A DNA stretch of 42,337 nucleotides. Origin: DASSKK01 sp035690495. Its GTDB lineage: Bacteria > Actinomycetota > Actinomycetes > Propionibacteriales > Nocardioidaceae. How positions within the stretch are numbered: the first letter of the stretch is position 1; the number at the start of each line of letters is the position of its first letter. The stretch is from contig DASSKK010000101.1 of NCBI GenBank assembly GCA_035690495.1, positions 1 through 42,337 on the forward strand, written 5' to 3'. Of the stretch, positions 23,230-31,007 are shown piece by piece. The translations under genes were made by a program, and so were the position numbers. The notes beneath the pieces were generated by a model. The model saw nothing but the letters and a program-made list of their open reading frames with translations. It did no database searches and was not told where the DNA came from.

Positions 23230-24681
23230 CTATTCGGCGCTGGGGTTCGGACGCCTCCATTCCCGCTCGAACGGCAGCCGCCACGCACGCGGCGCGATCA
23301 GCTGGTGGATGGCGTTCGGGCCCCAGCTGTCGCGTGCGTACGGGCGAACGACCGGCGGCTCGTCGAGCAGCGGCTGCGACAGCGCCCACAGCGTCTCGAT
23401 GCCCTCGGCGTTCGTGAACAGGGTCCGGTCGCCGTTCATCGCGTCCAGGATCAGCCGCTCGTAGGCCTCGAGGACCTTCTGCGATCCGGCCATGTCGTGC
23501 ATCGCGAACTGCATCGACAGCTTCTCCAGCTTCATGCCCGGACCCGGCTTCTTGCCGTAGAACGACAGCGACATCCGCGACTGGTCGGCCAGGTCGAAGG
23601 TCAGGTGGTCCGGTCCGGCCGTGCCTACGCCGGAGCCCTGCGGGAACATCGTGCGCGGCGGCTCCTTGAAGGCGATCGAGATGATCCGCGACCCTTGGGG
23701 CATCCGCTTGCCGGTGCGCAGGTAGAACGGCACCCCGGCCCACCGCCAGTTGTCGATCTCCACCTTGAGCGCCACGAACGTCTCGGTGTCGGACTCCGGG
23801 TCCACGTCGGGCAGTCCCCGGTAGCCGGCGTACTGCCCGCGCACCACCTCGCCCGGGTCGAGCGGCTGCATCGACCGGAACACCTTCAGCTTCTCCTCGC
23901 CGATCGGCCCGGGCTCGAGGGAGGTGGGCGGCTCCATCGCCATGAACGCCATCACCTGGAAAAGGTGGGTGACCACCATGTCCCGGAACGCACCGGTGCC
24001 TTCGTAGAACTTGAGGCGGTCCTCCACGCCGAGCGTCTCGGGCACGTCGATCTGCACGTGGTCGATGAAGTTCCGGTTCCAGATCGGCTCGAACAGGCCG
24101 TTGGCGAACCGGAACGCGAGGATGTTCTGCGCCGCCTCCTTGCCCAGGAAGTGGTCGATGCGGAAGATCTGCTCCTCGGCGAACACCTCGTGGAGCTCGT
24201 CGTTGAGCGCCCGCGCCGAGGCGTAGTCGGTGCCGAACGGCTTCTCCATCACTATCCGGGCGCGGTCGACCAGGCCGGCCTTCTCCAGCATGTGTACGAC
24301 GCCCACCGCCGCCTTGGGCGGCACGCTCAGGTAATGCAGGCGGCGGATCTCGGCGTCGTTGGCGGCCCCGCTGAGGTCACTCTCCGCGTCGGCCACTGCG
24401 GCCGCGAGCGTCTCCGGTCCCGCGGACTGCGGGACGTAGCTCAACCGCTTGGCGTAGCCCGCCCAGGCGCTCTCGTCGAACTGCTTGCCCAGCGACTCCT
24501 CGCAGGCCTCGCGGGCGAGCTTCGCGAAACCCTCGTCGGTCAGGTCGTCGAGCGAGGTGCCGATCACCCGGCAGTCCTTCATCAGGCCGGCGATCGTCAG
24601 CCGGAACAGTCCAGGCAGGAGCTTGCGTCGGGACAGGTCGCCGGTGGCACCGACCAGGATGAGCACGTGGGGTTGCACCAT
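23230..24681 (-). CDS. zwf: Glucose-6-phosphate dehydrogenase
   Basis: A 483-residue enzyme of the G6PD family that oxidises glucose 6-phosphate to 6-phosphogluconolactone with NAD(P), opening the pentose phosphate pathway. The dinucleotide motif GATGDLSRRKLLPGL (11-25) is at the N-terminus, EKPFGTD near 150, and the substrate site RIDHFLGKEAAQN near 175. The C-terminal domain has YLRTGKRMP and YERLILDAMNGDRTLF. It stands alone here, without opcA, tal or tkt, so it may be a second copy (paralogue) of the enzyme. It is divergent from the OmpR-type regulator. Confidence 0.94.
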   Translation of the reverse strand: MVQPHVLILVGATGDLSRRKLLPGLFRLTIAGLMKDCRVIGTSLDDLTDEGFAKLAREACEESLGKQFDESAWAGYAKRLSYVPQSAGPETLAAAVADAESDLSGAANDAEIRRLHYLSVPPKAAVGVVHMLEKAGLVDRARIVMEKPFGTDYASARALNDELHEVFAEEQIFRIDHFLGKEAAQNILAFRFANGLFEPIWNRNFIDHVQIDVPETLGVEDRLKFYEGTGAFRDMVVTHLFQVMAFMAMEPPTSLEPGPIGEEKLKVFRSMQPLDPGEVVRGQYAGYRGLPDVDPESDTETFVALKVEIDNWRWAGVPFYLRTGKRMPQGSRIISIAFKEPPRTMFPQGSGVGTAGPDHLTFDLADQSRMSLSFYGKKPGPGMKLEKLSMQFAMHDMAGSQKVLEAYERLILDAMNGDRTLFTNAEGIETLWALSQPLLDEPPVVRPYARDSWGPNAIHQLIAPRAWRLPFEREWRRPNPSAE

Positions 24682-24704
24682 GGCCCCTGATTCTGCCACC
24701 GACG

Positions 24705-24746
24705 TGTCTGAGCGTGGCTCGGCTGTAGCCCCGTCACGCTCGGACA
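24705..24746. promoter_or_regulatory. Inverted repeat in the zwf/regulator promoter region
   Basis: TGTCTGAGCGTG (24705-24716) and CACGCTCGGACA (24735-24746) match in 11 of 12 positions around an 18-base centre. The element lies 24 bases before the zwf start and about 75 bases before the regulator gene. A shorter GAAAC/GTTTC pair follows at about 24755-24780. It could be an operator for one of the divergent genes or a leader hairpin of zwf. Confidence 0.45.
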
Positions 24747-24807
24747 GTCGGCGAAACCTGCACGGGATCTTCACAGTTTCCGCACCCATCCTGGATGCCC
24801 CGGGCCC

Positions 24808-24813
24808 TACCCT
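24808..24813 (+). promoter_or_regulatory. Leaderless -10 box of the OmpR-type regulator
   Basis: TACCCT is followed by 6 bases and the ATG at 24820, the same TAnnnT-N6-start layout seen before kynU and purN. No Shine-Dalgarno is visible upstream of the ATG. Confidence 0.5.
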
Positions 24814-24819
24814 CGGTCC

Positions 24820-25500
24820 ATGGGCGTCAAGGTGCTTGTCGTCGACGACGAGCCGGTGATCAACCAGGCGGTGACCGACCGGCTGGTCACCGAGGGCTTC
24901 GACGTACGCCAGGAGTACGACGGGCCTGCCGCCGTCGCTGCGGCGGCCGACTGGGCGCCGGACCTGATGGTGCTCGACGTGATGCTGCCCGGCCTGGACG
25001 GCTACGAGGTCTGTCGCCGCGTGCAGGCAGAGCGTGCGCTTCCCGTGCTGATGCTGACCGCCCGAGACGACGAGAGCGACGTGCTGGTGGGGCTGGGGGT
25101 AGGCGCGGACGACTACCTGACCAAGCCGTTCAGCCTGCGGGAGCTCGTCGCCCGGCTCCGTGCGTTGCAGCGCAGGGTCGAACGCGCCGGCGAGCTGGCA
25201 CGGGCCAAGCCGTTCACCGCGGGACCGCTCGACCTCGATCCGGGTGCTCGACGTGTCCGTGTGCACGGCAGCGCCGTGCACCTGACGCCCACCGAGTTCG
25301 ATCTGCTCGCCTGCCTGGCCGGCAGCCCCGGCGTCGTGCTCACCCGCGAGGCCCTGCTCGCGAAGGTCTGGGACTGGCCTGACGCCACCGGCACCCGGAC
25401 CGTCGACAGCCACGTGCGGTCGCTGCGCGCCAAGATCGGCGCCGAGCTGGTCCGCACCGTGCACGGCGTCGGCTATGCCCTCGAGGTCGGTGCGCCGTGA
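24820..25500 (+). CDS. OmpR-family response regulator
   Basis: A 226-residue DNA-binding regulator. Its receiver domain has the acidic pair at 9-10, phospho-acceptor Asp53 (MVLDVMLPGLDG) and a Lys in YLTKPFSLREL. It ends in a winged-helix domain (LTPTEFDLLACLAGSPGVVL, then SHVRSLRAKIG and the closing VRTVHGVGYAL). The kinase follows with a GTGA overlap, making a standard regulator-kinase pair, and a membrane protein follows the kinase in the same way. The signal and targets are unknown; autoregulation of the operon is common in this family. Confidence 0.94.
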   Translation: MGVKVLVVDDEPVINQAVTDRLVTEGFDVRQEYDGPAAVAAAADWAPDLMVLDVMLPGLDGYEVCRRVQAERALPVLMLTARDDESDVLVGLGVGADDYLTKPFSLRELVARLRALQRRVERAGELARAKPFTAGPLDLDPGARRVRVHGSAVHLTPTEFDLLACLAGSPGVVLTREALLAKVWDWPDATGTRTVDSHVRSLRAKIGAELVRTVHGVGYALEVGAP

Positions 25501-26513
25501 GGCCGCTCGACCCGTTCGGATCGATCAAGATCAAGCTGGGGGTGCTGGTCGCGGCGACGATCACCGTGGCGGCGGTCCTCGCGGTCGCCGGCACCGGGGC
25601 CGGCCTCACGCCGTACCTGACGATCCCGGTCGCGGTGCTCGTCGCGCTGGCGGTCACCCAGCTGCTCGCCCGCGGGATGACCTCTCCGCTGCGCGAGATG
25701 ACCGCGGCCGCACGGGTGATGGCCACCGGCGACTACTCGCGGCGGGTCACCGCCACGTCCCGCGACGAGGTGGGGCAGCTCGCGCGGGCGTTCAACACGA
25801 TGGCAGCCGACCTGGAGGCCGTGGACCGGCAGCGCCGCGAGCTGGTCGCGAACGTCTCCCACGAGCTGCGCACACCGGTCACCGCGCTTCAGGCAGTGCT
25901 GGAGAACCTCGTCGACGGCGTCGCCACGCCCGGCACCGACCGCCTCAAGACCGCGCTCGCGCAGACCGAGCGGCTCGGCCGGCTGGTGGCCGACCTGCTC
26001 GACCTGTCCCGCGCCGACGCGGGCATCACGCCGCTCAACCGGTCGCGGGTGGCGGTGCGCGCCTTCCTGCACGACGCCGTCCGGGAGGCCCGGCTGGCCG
26101 ACCGACCTGTCCGGTTCTCCGTGGACGTGCGCCCGTTCGAGATGGTGGTGTACGCCGACCGGTCCCGGCTGCACCAGCTGGTGGCCAACCTGCTGGACAA
26201 CGCCAGCCGGCACAGCCCCCGGGGCGGCACGGTGCACGTGCTGGCCCTGCAATCCGGGCACGGCATGGTCCTCGAAGTGGCCGACTCCGGCCCGGGCATC
26301 GCCCTCGCCGACCGCGGCCGGGTCTTCGAGCGGTTCTCCACCGATGGCAGCCACGACGGCGGCGGGCTCGGGCTGTCCATCGCGCGGTGGGTGACCGACC
26401 TGCACGGCGGCACGATCGAGGTCGTCGACGACCCGGCTGATCTGTCCCCCCTCCACCCCGCCGGGGCCGGATGCCGGATCCGGGTGACCGTGCCCGACGA
26501 GGCCATGCAGTGA
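25497..26513 (+). CDS. Sensor histidine kinase (HAMP, HisKA, HATPase)
   Basis: A 338-residue kinase. Two membrane helices (about 12-33 and 41-58) enclose a loop of only a few residues, so the signal is probably sensed in or near the membrane. A HAMP domain is at 59-112, the HisKA domain carries His122 (NVSHELRTPVTALQ), and the HATPase domain has LVANLLDNASRHSP, DSGPGI and GGGLGLSIA. The GTG start overlaps the stop of the regulator (GTGA), and its own TGA overlaps the next GTG. The short outer loop is the only unusual feature. Confidence 0.94.
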   Translation: MRPLDPFGSIKIKLGVLVAATITVAAVLAVAGTGAGLTPYLTIPVAVLVALAVTQLLARGMTSPLREMTAAARVMATGDYSRRVTATSRDEVGQLARAFNTMAADLEAVDRQRRELVANVSHELRTPVTALQAVLENLVDGVATPGTDRLKTALAQTERLGRLVADLLDLSRADAGITPLNRSRVAVRAFLHDAVREARLADRPVRFSVDVRPFEMVVYADRSRLHQLVANLLDNASRHSPRGGTVHVLALQSGHGMVLEVADSGPGIALADRGRVFERFSTDGSHDGGGLGLSIARWVTDLHGGTIEVVDDPADLSPLHPAGAGCRIRVTVPDEAMQ

Positions 26514-27955
26514 GCGCGCCTCCGACCAACCTGCAGACGGCCGCGTCGTCCTGGCCCGGCCAGCTCTGGCCCGAGCGACGCTCCTCACCCGGGGCGCCTT
26601 TCCTGGTGGCAGCGCTCGGTGTCGGCCTGTTCGCCGCGGCCGTGCTTCCGGACAGCAGCCCAGGCATCGCGACGTTCCTCGTGCTCGCCGCTTGCGAGGT
26701 CGTGGCAGGCGGGGCCTTCGCCTGCAGCGGGCGGCCGCGCACGGCGTACCAGCTGGGCTGCGGGCTGCTCTGCCTGCTCTTGCTCGCGCCGCTGTTCCTG
26801 CTCGATGCGCTGTGGGTGGTGGCCTTGTGCGTCCTGGCCGCGGCGGCAGTCACGGTCGGCGCGCTGGTGGATGCGCGGACGCTGACCGGGATCGTCGCGT
26901 CGGCGTTCGCGGTGCCGTTGGCGACGCTGCGCGGGCTCCCGTGGCTGGGCCGGGGACTGAGCGTCGCGCGCAGGTTCGGTGCGTGGGGGTCGGTGGTTCG
27001 CACGCTCGCGATCTCGGCCGGGCTGCTGCTGGTCTTCGGCGCCCTGTTCGCGTCCGCGGACGCACTGTTCTCCTCATGGGCAGGCGCGCTGGTGCCCGAC
27101 GTGTCCGCGGAGTGGTTCGCACTCCGGGGGTTCCTGCTGGTCGCGTTCACCGGGCTGAGCCTCGCCGGGGTGTACGTCGCGTCGAACCCGCCAGTTGCCG
27201 ATCGCCTCTCGCCACCGCAGCCGAGCCGCCACGTGCGCACGTTCGAGTGGCTGGTGCCGGTCGGTGTCCTCGACGTGATGTTCGCGCTTTTCGTGGCCGC
27301 CCAAGCCACCGCGATGTTCGGCGGGCGGGGCTACGTGCGCCGCACTACCGGGCTCAGCTATGCCGACTACGTGCATCAGGGGTTCGCCCAGCTGACCGTC
27401 GTCACGGCGCTGACCCTGCTCGTGGTTGCCGGAACCAGCCATGTAGCCGAGAAGGCCTCTCCGCGCGACCGTGCCCTGCTGCGTGTGGCGCTGGGAGCCC
27501 TGACCGCGCTGACTCTGGTGGTGGTGGCCTCGGCGCTGCTGCGTATGCACATCTATGAGGAGGCGTTCGGCTTCACCCGGCTGCGGTTGCTCGTCTCGGT
27601 CTTCGAGGGCTGGCTCGGGATCGTCGTCGTGCTGGTGATGCTCGCCGGCTTCCGGCTCCGTGGCTCGTGGGTGCCGCGCACGATGCTGATCTCGGGCGCG
27701 GTCGCGCTGCTCGCCCTTGCCTCGGTGAATCCCGACGCCATGATCGCCTCGCACAACCTCGACCGCTACCGGCAGACGGGCCGGATCGACGCGGGCTACC
27801 TGGCGGAGCTGTCCTCGGACGCCGCGCCCTTGCTCGCCGGCCGCTGGCGAGGCTTCGACGTCTGCGCGTCCGGTGGTGAGCCGTCGAGCGGGCTGAGCTG
27901 GAACCTGAGCCGCGCACGGGCAGCGCACCTGCGCGACGCCGCAGGCTGTGGCTGA
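26510..27955 (+). CDS. DUF4153/DUF4173-like multi-pass membrane protein
   Basis: A 481-residue integral membrane protein with about 12 hydrophobic segments. The region around MFGGRGYVRRTTGLSYADYV is typical of DUF4153/DUF4173 proteins, and MHIYEEAFGFTRLRL is another conserved segment. A short soluble C-terminus (from about residue 400) contains NPDAMIASHNLDRY. The GTG start overlaps the kinase stop, which makes it the third gene of a coupled regulator-kinase-membrane protein operon. It may be the target or an accessory of that system. The biochemical function of the family is not known to me. A very strong hairpin follows. Confidence 0.82.
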   Translation: MSAPPTNLQTAASSWPGQLWPERRSSPGAPFLVAALGVGLFAAAVLPDSSPGIATFLVLAACEVVAGGAFACSGRPRTAYQLGCGLLCLLLLAPLFLLDALWVVALCVLAAAAVTVGALVDARTLTGIVASAFAVPLATLRGLPWLGRGLSVARRFGAWGSVVRTLAISAGLLLVFGALFASADALFSSWAGALVPDVSAEWFALRGFLLVAFTGLSLAGVYVASNPPVADRLSPPQPSRHVRTFEWLVPVGVLDVMFALFVAAQATAMFGGRGYVRRTTGLSYADYVHQGFAQLTVVTALTLLVVAGTSHVAEKASPRDRALLRVALGALTALTLVVVASALLRMHIYEEAFGFTRLRLLVSVFEGWLGIVVVLVMLAGFRLRGSWVPRTMLISGAVALLALASVNPDAMIASHNLDRYRQTGRIDAGYLAELSSDAAPLLAGRWRGFDVCASGGEPSSGLSWNLSRARAAHLRDAAGCG

Positions 27956-28018
27956 AGTCTCCGCGCGGCAGCCCAGCAGCGCGTCGACGTCGAGCCCGAC
28001 GGTGTAGCCGAGTCCGGT

Positions 28019-28065
28019 GTTCGGGTGGGATCTCAGGGGAATGCTGCCTGACATCCCACCCGAAC
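28019..28065. terminator. Strong bidirectional terminator hairpin
   Basis: GTTCGGGTGGGAT (28019-28031) and ATCCCACCCGAAC (28053-28065) form a perfect 13-bp stem. After one C:C mismatch, TCAGG (28033-28037) and CCTGA (28047-28051) extend it by 5 bp. It lies between the convergent membrane-protein gene and npdG and can serve both. Confidence 0.85.
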
Positions 28066-28078
28066 CGGCGAAGTGAAC

Positions 28079-28747
28079 TCAGTCGCGAGGTATGCCGGAG
28101 ATCGCGATGCCCGAGCGGGCCTTGTAGCGCCGGTTGACCGAGATGAGCACCGCGGTCAGCGGCTCGAGCTGGCGGGCGATGCGCAGCCGGCCCGCGTCCA
28201 CGCCGTCGCGGCCCGTGACTGCGCGGGCCAGCTCGATCGCCACCTGCTTGGCGTCCGAGTCGTCGCCGCAGACCAGCACGTCCTCGTGGTCCAGGAAATC
28301 GGCGTCCCCCCACAGGGATACCGCGGACACGTGGTGGAAGCCGCCGACGACACGGGCATCGGGCGCCAGCCGGGCCGCGGTCTCGGCCGCGCTGCCGTCC
28401 GCGAGGGCGAGGCCGTAGGGGCCCTGCTTGTCGAAGCCGAGCGGGTTGACGCAGGAGATCACGATCCTGCCGGCGAGCGCGTCGGCGAGCCCGGCCACCA
28501 GCTCGTCGTGGCCGTCGTACGGCACCGCGAGCAGCACCACGTCGGCTCCCGCCACTGCGTCCCGGTTGGCCGCTCCGGACACCTTGGCGTCCGGCAGTCG
28601 CTTCCCGATCTCGTCCGCGGCCGCCTGCGCCCGCTCCTCGGAACGTGAGCCGATGGCGACCCGGTGCCCATGCATCGCCCACCGGTAGGCCAACCCCTTG
28701 CCCTGCGGGCCGGTGCCCCCGACCACGGCGATCTGGTACGTCGTCAC
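28079..28747 (-). CDS. npdG: NADPH-dependent F420 reductase
   Basis: A protein of about 222 residues that passes hydride between NADPH and coenzyme F420, supplying F420H2. The N-terminal NADP-binding motif VVGGTGPQGKGLAYRWAMHG is followed by the 2'-phosphate-binding IGSRSEERA. VLLAVPYDGH and ISCVNPLGFD are family signatures. GFHHVSAVSL and LVCGDDSDAK complete the F420-binding half. GTG at 28747 is preferred, with AAGGAG 4 bases upstream. Two ATGs at 28762/28765 are alternatives but would place the Shine-Dalgarno inside the gene. It is divergent from an LLM F420 oxidoreductase, across a shared dyad. Confidence 0.93.
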   Translation of the reverse strand: MTTYQIAVVGGTGPQGKGLAYRWAMHGHRVAIGSRSEERAQAAADEIGKRLPDAKVSGAANRDAVAGADVVLLAVPYDGHDELVAGLADALAGRIVISCVNPLGFDKQGPYGLALADGSAAETAARLAPDARVVGGFHHVSAVSLWGDADFLDHEDVLVCGDDSDAKQVAIELARAVTGRDGVDAGRLRIARQLEPLTAVLISVNRRYKARSGIAISGIPRD

Positions 28748-28764
28748 GTCGCTCCTTGCCATCA

Positions 28765-28781
28765 TGACAGTGTTACTGTCA
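28765..28781. promoter_or_regulatory. Perfect operator dyad between npdG and the LLM gene
   Basis: TGACAGTGTTACTGTCA is a perfect 7-bp inverted repeat with a 3-base centre, located in the 44-bp gap between two divergent genes. The size and symmetry suit a dimeric TetR- or GntR-type repressor. TACTGT (28774-28779) inside it can serve as a -10 box for the LLM gene, so binding would block transcription. No candidate regulator gene is adjacent. Confidence 0.72.
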
Positions 28782-28791
28782 CGGTAATACC

Positions 28792-29826
28792 ATGAAGCTG
28801 TCCACGATGCTGATGTACTCCGGCAACCCGCGGGAGGCGGCCGACCAGGTCCGCGAGCTGGAGCGGGCCGGGCTCGACACCGTGTGGGTCGCGGAGGCGT
28901 ACGGCTTCGACTCCCCGACGTTGATGGGCTACCTGGCCGCCACCACCGACACCGTCGAGATCGGCTCGGCGATCCTCAACGTCTACTCGCGGACGCCAGG
29001 CGCGCTCGCGCAGACCGCCGCCGGGCTGGACAACGTCAGCGAGGGCCGGGCGATCCTCGGGCTCGGCGCGTCCGGCCCGCAGGTCGTCGAGGGCTGGCAC
29101 GGGGTCCCCTACGAGCGGCCGCTCACACGGACGAGGGAGACCGTCGACCTGATCCGGCGGATGGTCGCGCGGGAGACCATCGAGCACCACGGCCGGGTGT
29201 TCACGATCCCGCTGCCGCCCGACCAGGGTGTCGGCCTCGGCAAGCCGCTGAAGATGCTCACCAAGCCGGAGAGGACGAGCATTCCCATCTACATCGCGGC
29301 GCTCGGCGAGAAGAACGTCGCCGGCACCGCCGAGTACGCCGACGGCTGGCTGCCGTTCATGTACGCACCGGAGAAGGCGGACTCAGTGTGGGGCGACGCG
29401 CTGCGCGCCGGGGCGGCCAAGCGTCCCGACGACCTCGGCCCGCTGGAGGTGGTCGCCGGCGGGATGGTCGCGGTCGGCGACGACGTGAAGCCGATGCTCG
29501 ACCTGGCCAGGCCGATGTTCGCCCTCTACATCGGCGGGATGGGCGCGAAGAAGAAGAACTTCTACAACGACCTGGCCCGGCGCTACGGCTACGAGCAGGA
29601 GGCCGAGAAGATCCAGGAGCTCTACCTCGGCGGCAACAAGCGCGACGCCGAGGCCGTCGTACCCCAGGAGCTGCTGGAGATGTGCAACCTGGTCGGCCCC
29701 GAGTCCTACGTCAAGGAGCGGATCGCGGCGTTCGCCGAGTCCGGGGTGACGAACCTGCAGGTCACTCCCGTCTCCGAGAACCCCGCCGCGTTGGTCGGAA
29801 GGCTCAAGGGGTGGGTGTCGCAGTGA
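28792..29826 (+). CDS. LLM-class F420-dependent oxidoreductase
   Basis: A 344-residue TIM-barrel protein of the bacterial luciferase-like group that uses F420. It begins KLSTMLMYSGNPREAADQV, with GLDTVWVAEAYGFDSPTLMG (substrate and F420 side), TVEIGSAILN, ILGLGASGPQVVEGWHGV and the DGWLPFMYAPE region. The substrate is unknown. The next gene is an acyl-CoA dehydrogenase that starts in a GTGA overlap, so a role in catabolism of a fatty-acid-like or steroid-like compound is inferred. ATG at 28792 lies right after TAATAC and lacks a Shine-Dalgarno. In-frame ATGs at 28807 and 28813 are possible. Confidence 0.9.
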   Translation: MKLSTMLMYSGNPREAADQVRELERAGLDTVWVAEAYGFDSPTLMGYLAATTDTVEIGSAILNVYSRTPGALAQTAAGLDNVSEGRAILGLGASGPQVVEGWHGVPYERPLTRTRETVDLIRRMVARETIEHHGRVFTIPLPPDQGVGLGKPLKMLTKPERTSIPIYIAALGEKNVAGTAEYADGWLPFMYAPEKADSVWGDALRAGAAKRPDDLGPLEVVAGGMVAVGDDVKPMLDLARPMFALYIGGMGAKKKNFYNDLARRYGYEQEAEKIQELYLGGNKRDAEAVVPQELLEMCNLVGPESYVKERIAAFAESGVTNLQVTPVSENPAALVGRLKGWVSQ

Positions 29827-30977
29827 CCCGCGAGCTCTTCGAGCCCGAGCACGAGGCGTTCCGGCAGACCGTGCGGGCCTTCGTGGACAAGGAGATCGTC
29901 CCGCACACCGAGCAGTGGGAGGCCGACGGGATCGTGCCCCGTGAGGTGTGGACCAGGGCCGGCGAGCTCGGGCTGCTGTGCTTCGACGTCCCCGAGGAGT
30001 ACGGCGGGGCAGGGGTGCACGACTTCCGCTACAACATGGTGATGGCCGAGGAGCTGACCAGGGCCGGCGTGACCGGTCCCGGGTTCGCCGTGCACACCGA
30101 CATCATCGTGCCCTACCTGACCAGCCTGGGCACCGAGGAGCAGAAGGCCCGCTGGCTGCCCGGCTGTGTCAGCGGAGAGACCATCACCGCGATCGCGATG
30201 ACCGAGCCCGGCGCGGGCAGCGACCTGCAGGGCATCGGCACCACCGCGGTCGACAAGGGCGACCACTACGTGCTGAACGGCTCCAAGACGTTCATCAGCA
30301 ACGGCATCCTTGCCGACCTCGTGGTCGTGGTGGCCCGTACCGACACCAGCGCGGACCGGGCGGCCGGCTACAAGGGGATCAGCCTGCTGGTGGTGGAGCG
30401 CGGCATGCCCGGCTTCGAGCGCGGGCGCAACCTCGACAAGCTGGGCCTGAAGGCGCAGGACACCGCAGAGCTGTTCTTCGACGACGTCGAGGTGCCCAAG
30501 GCCAACCTGCTCGGCGAGGAGGGCAGCGGATTCATCTCGCTGATGGAGAACCTCCCGCAGGAACGGCTCTCGATCGCGGTGATCGCGGCCGCCGCCTGCC
30601 AGCGGATCCTGGACCTGTGCCTGGACTACGCCAAGCAGCGCGAGGCGTTCGGCCGTCCGATCGGGAAGTTCCAGCACAACCGGTTCCTGATCGCCGAGAT
30701 GGCGACCGAGACCAAGGTCGCCCAGGTCTTCATCGACGACTGCGTACGTCGCCACAACCGCGGCGAGCTGGACGCGGCGGGTGCGGCGATGGCGAAGTGG
30801 TGGACCACCGAGCTGCAGAACAAGATGGCCGACCGGGGTGTCCAGCTGTTCGGCGGCTACGGCTACATGCGCGAGTACCCGATCGCGCGCGCGTTCGTGG
30901 ACAGCCGGATCCAGACGATCTACGGCGGGACCACCGAGATCCAGAAGGAGATCATCGGCCGCTCGCTGGGCTTCTGA
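29823..30977 (+). CDS. Acyl-CoA dehydrogenase (LCAD-like)
   Basis: A 384-residue FAD enzyme that makes the alpha,beta-double bond of acyl-CoA. It has MTEPGAGSDLQGI and TFISNG (FAD/substrate), the YAKQREAFGRPIGKFQ helix and QLFGGYGYMREYPIARA. The usual catalytic Glu position in the C-terminal YEGT motif is Gly here (IYGGTTEIQ), as in long-chain and isovaleryl-CoA dehydrogenases. In those, the base comes from the Glu in an LPQER-type motif, present here at Glu247 (NLPQERLS). The GTG start overlaps the LLM stop, so the two genes are coupled. The chain-length preference is inferred. Confidence 0.94.
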   Translation: MTRELFEPEHEAFRQTVRAFVDKEIVPHTEQWEADGIVPREVWTRAGELGLLCFDVPEEYGGAGVHDFRYNMVMAEELTRAGVTGPGFAVHTDIIVPYLTSLGTEEQKARWLPGCVSGETITAIAMTEPGAGSDLQGIGTTAVDKGDHYVLNGSKTFISNGILADLVVVVARTDTSADRAAGYKGISLLVVERGMPGFERGRNLDKLGLKAQDTAELFFDDVEVPKANLLGEEGSGFISLMENLPQERLSIAVIAAAACQRILDLCLDYAKQREAFGRPIGKFQHNRFLIAEMATETKVAQVFIDDCVRRHNRGELDAAGAAMAKWWTTELQNKMADRGVQLFGGYGYMREYPIARAFVDSRIQTIYGGTTEIQKEIIGRSLGF

Positions 30978-30992
30978 CCGGCACGGCGTACG

Positions 30993-31007
30993 GCTGACGG
31001 GGTCAGC
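30993..31007. terminator. Small hairpin between convergent genes
   Basis: GCTGAC (30993-30998) and GTCAGC (31002-31007) form a 6-bp stem with a GGG loop. It covers the stop codon of the P450 gene, 15 bases after the acyl-CoA dehydrogenase stop. It is a modest terminator candidate. Confidence 0.4.
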
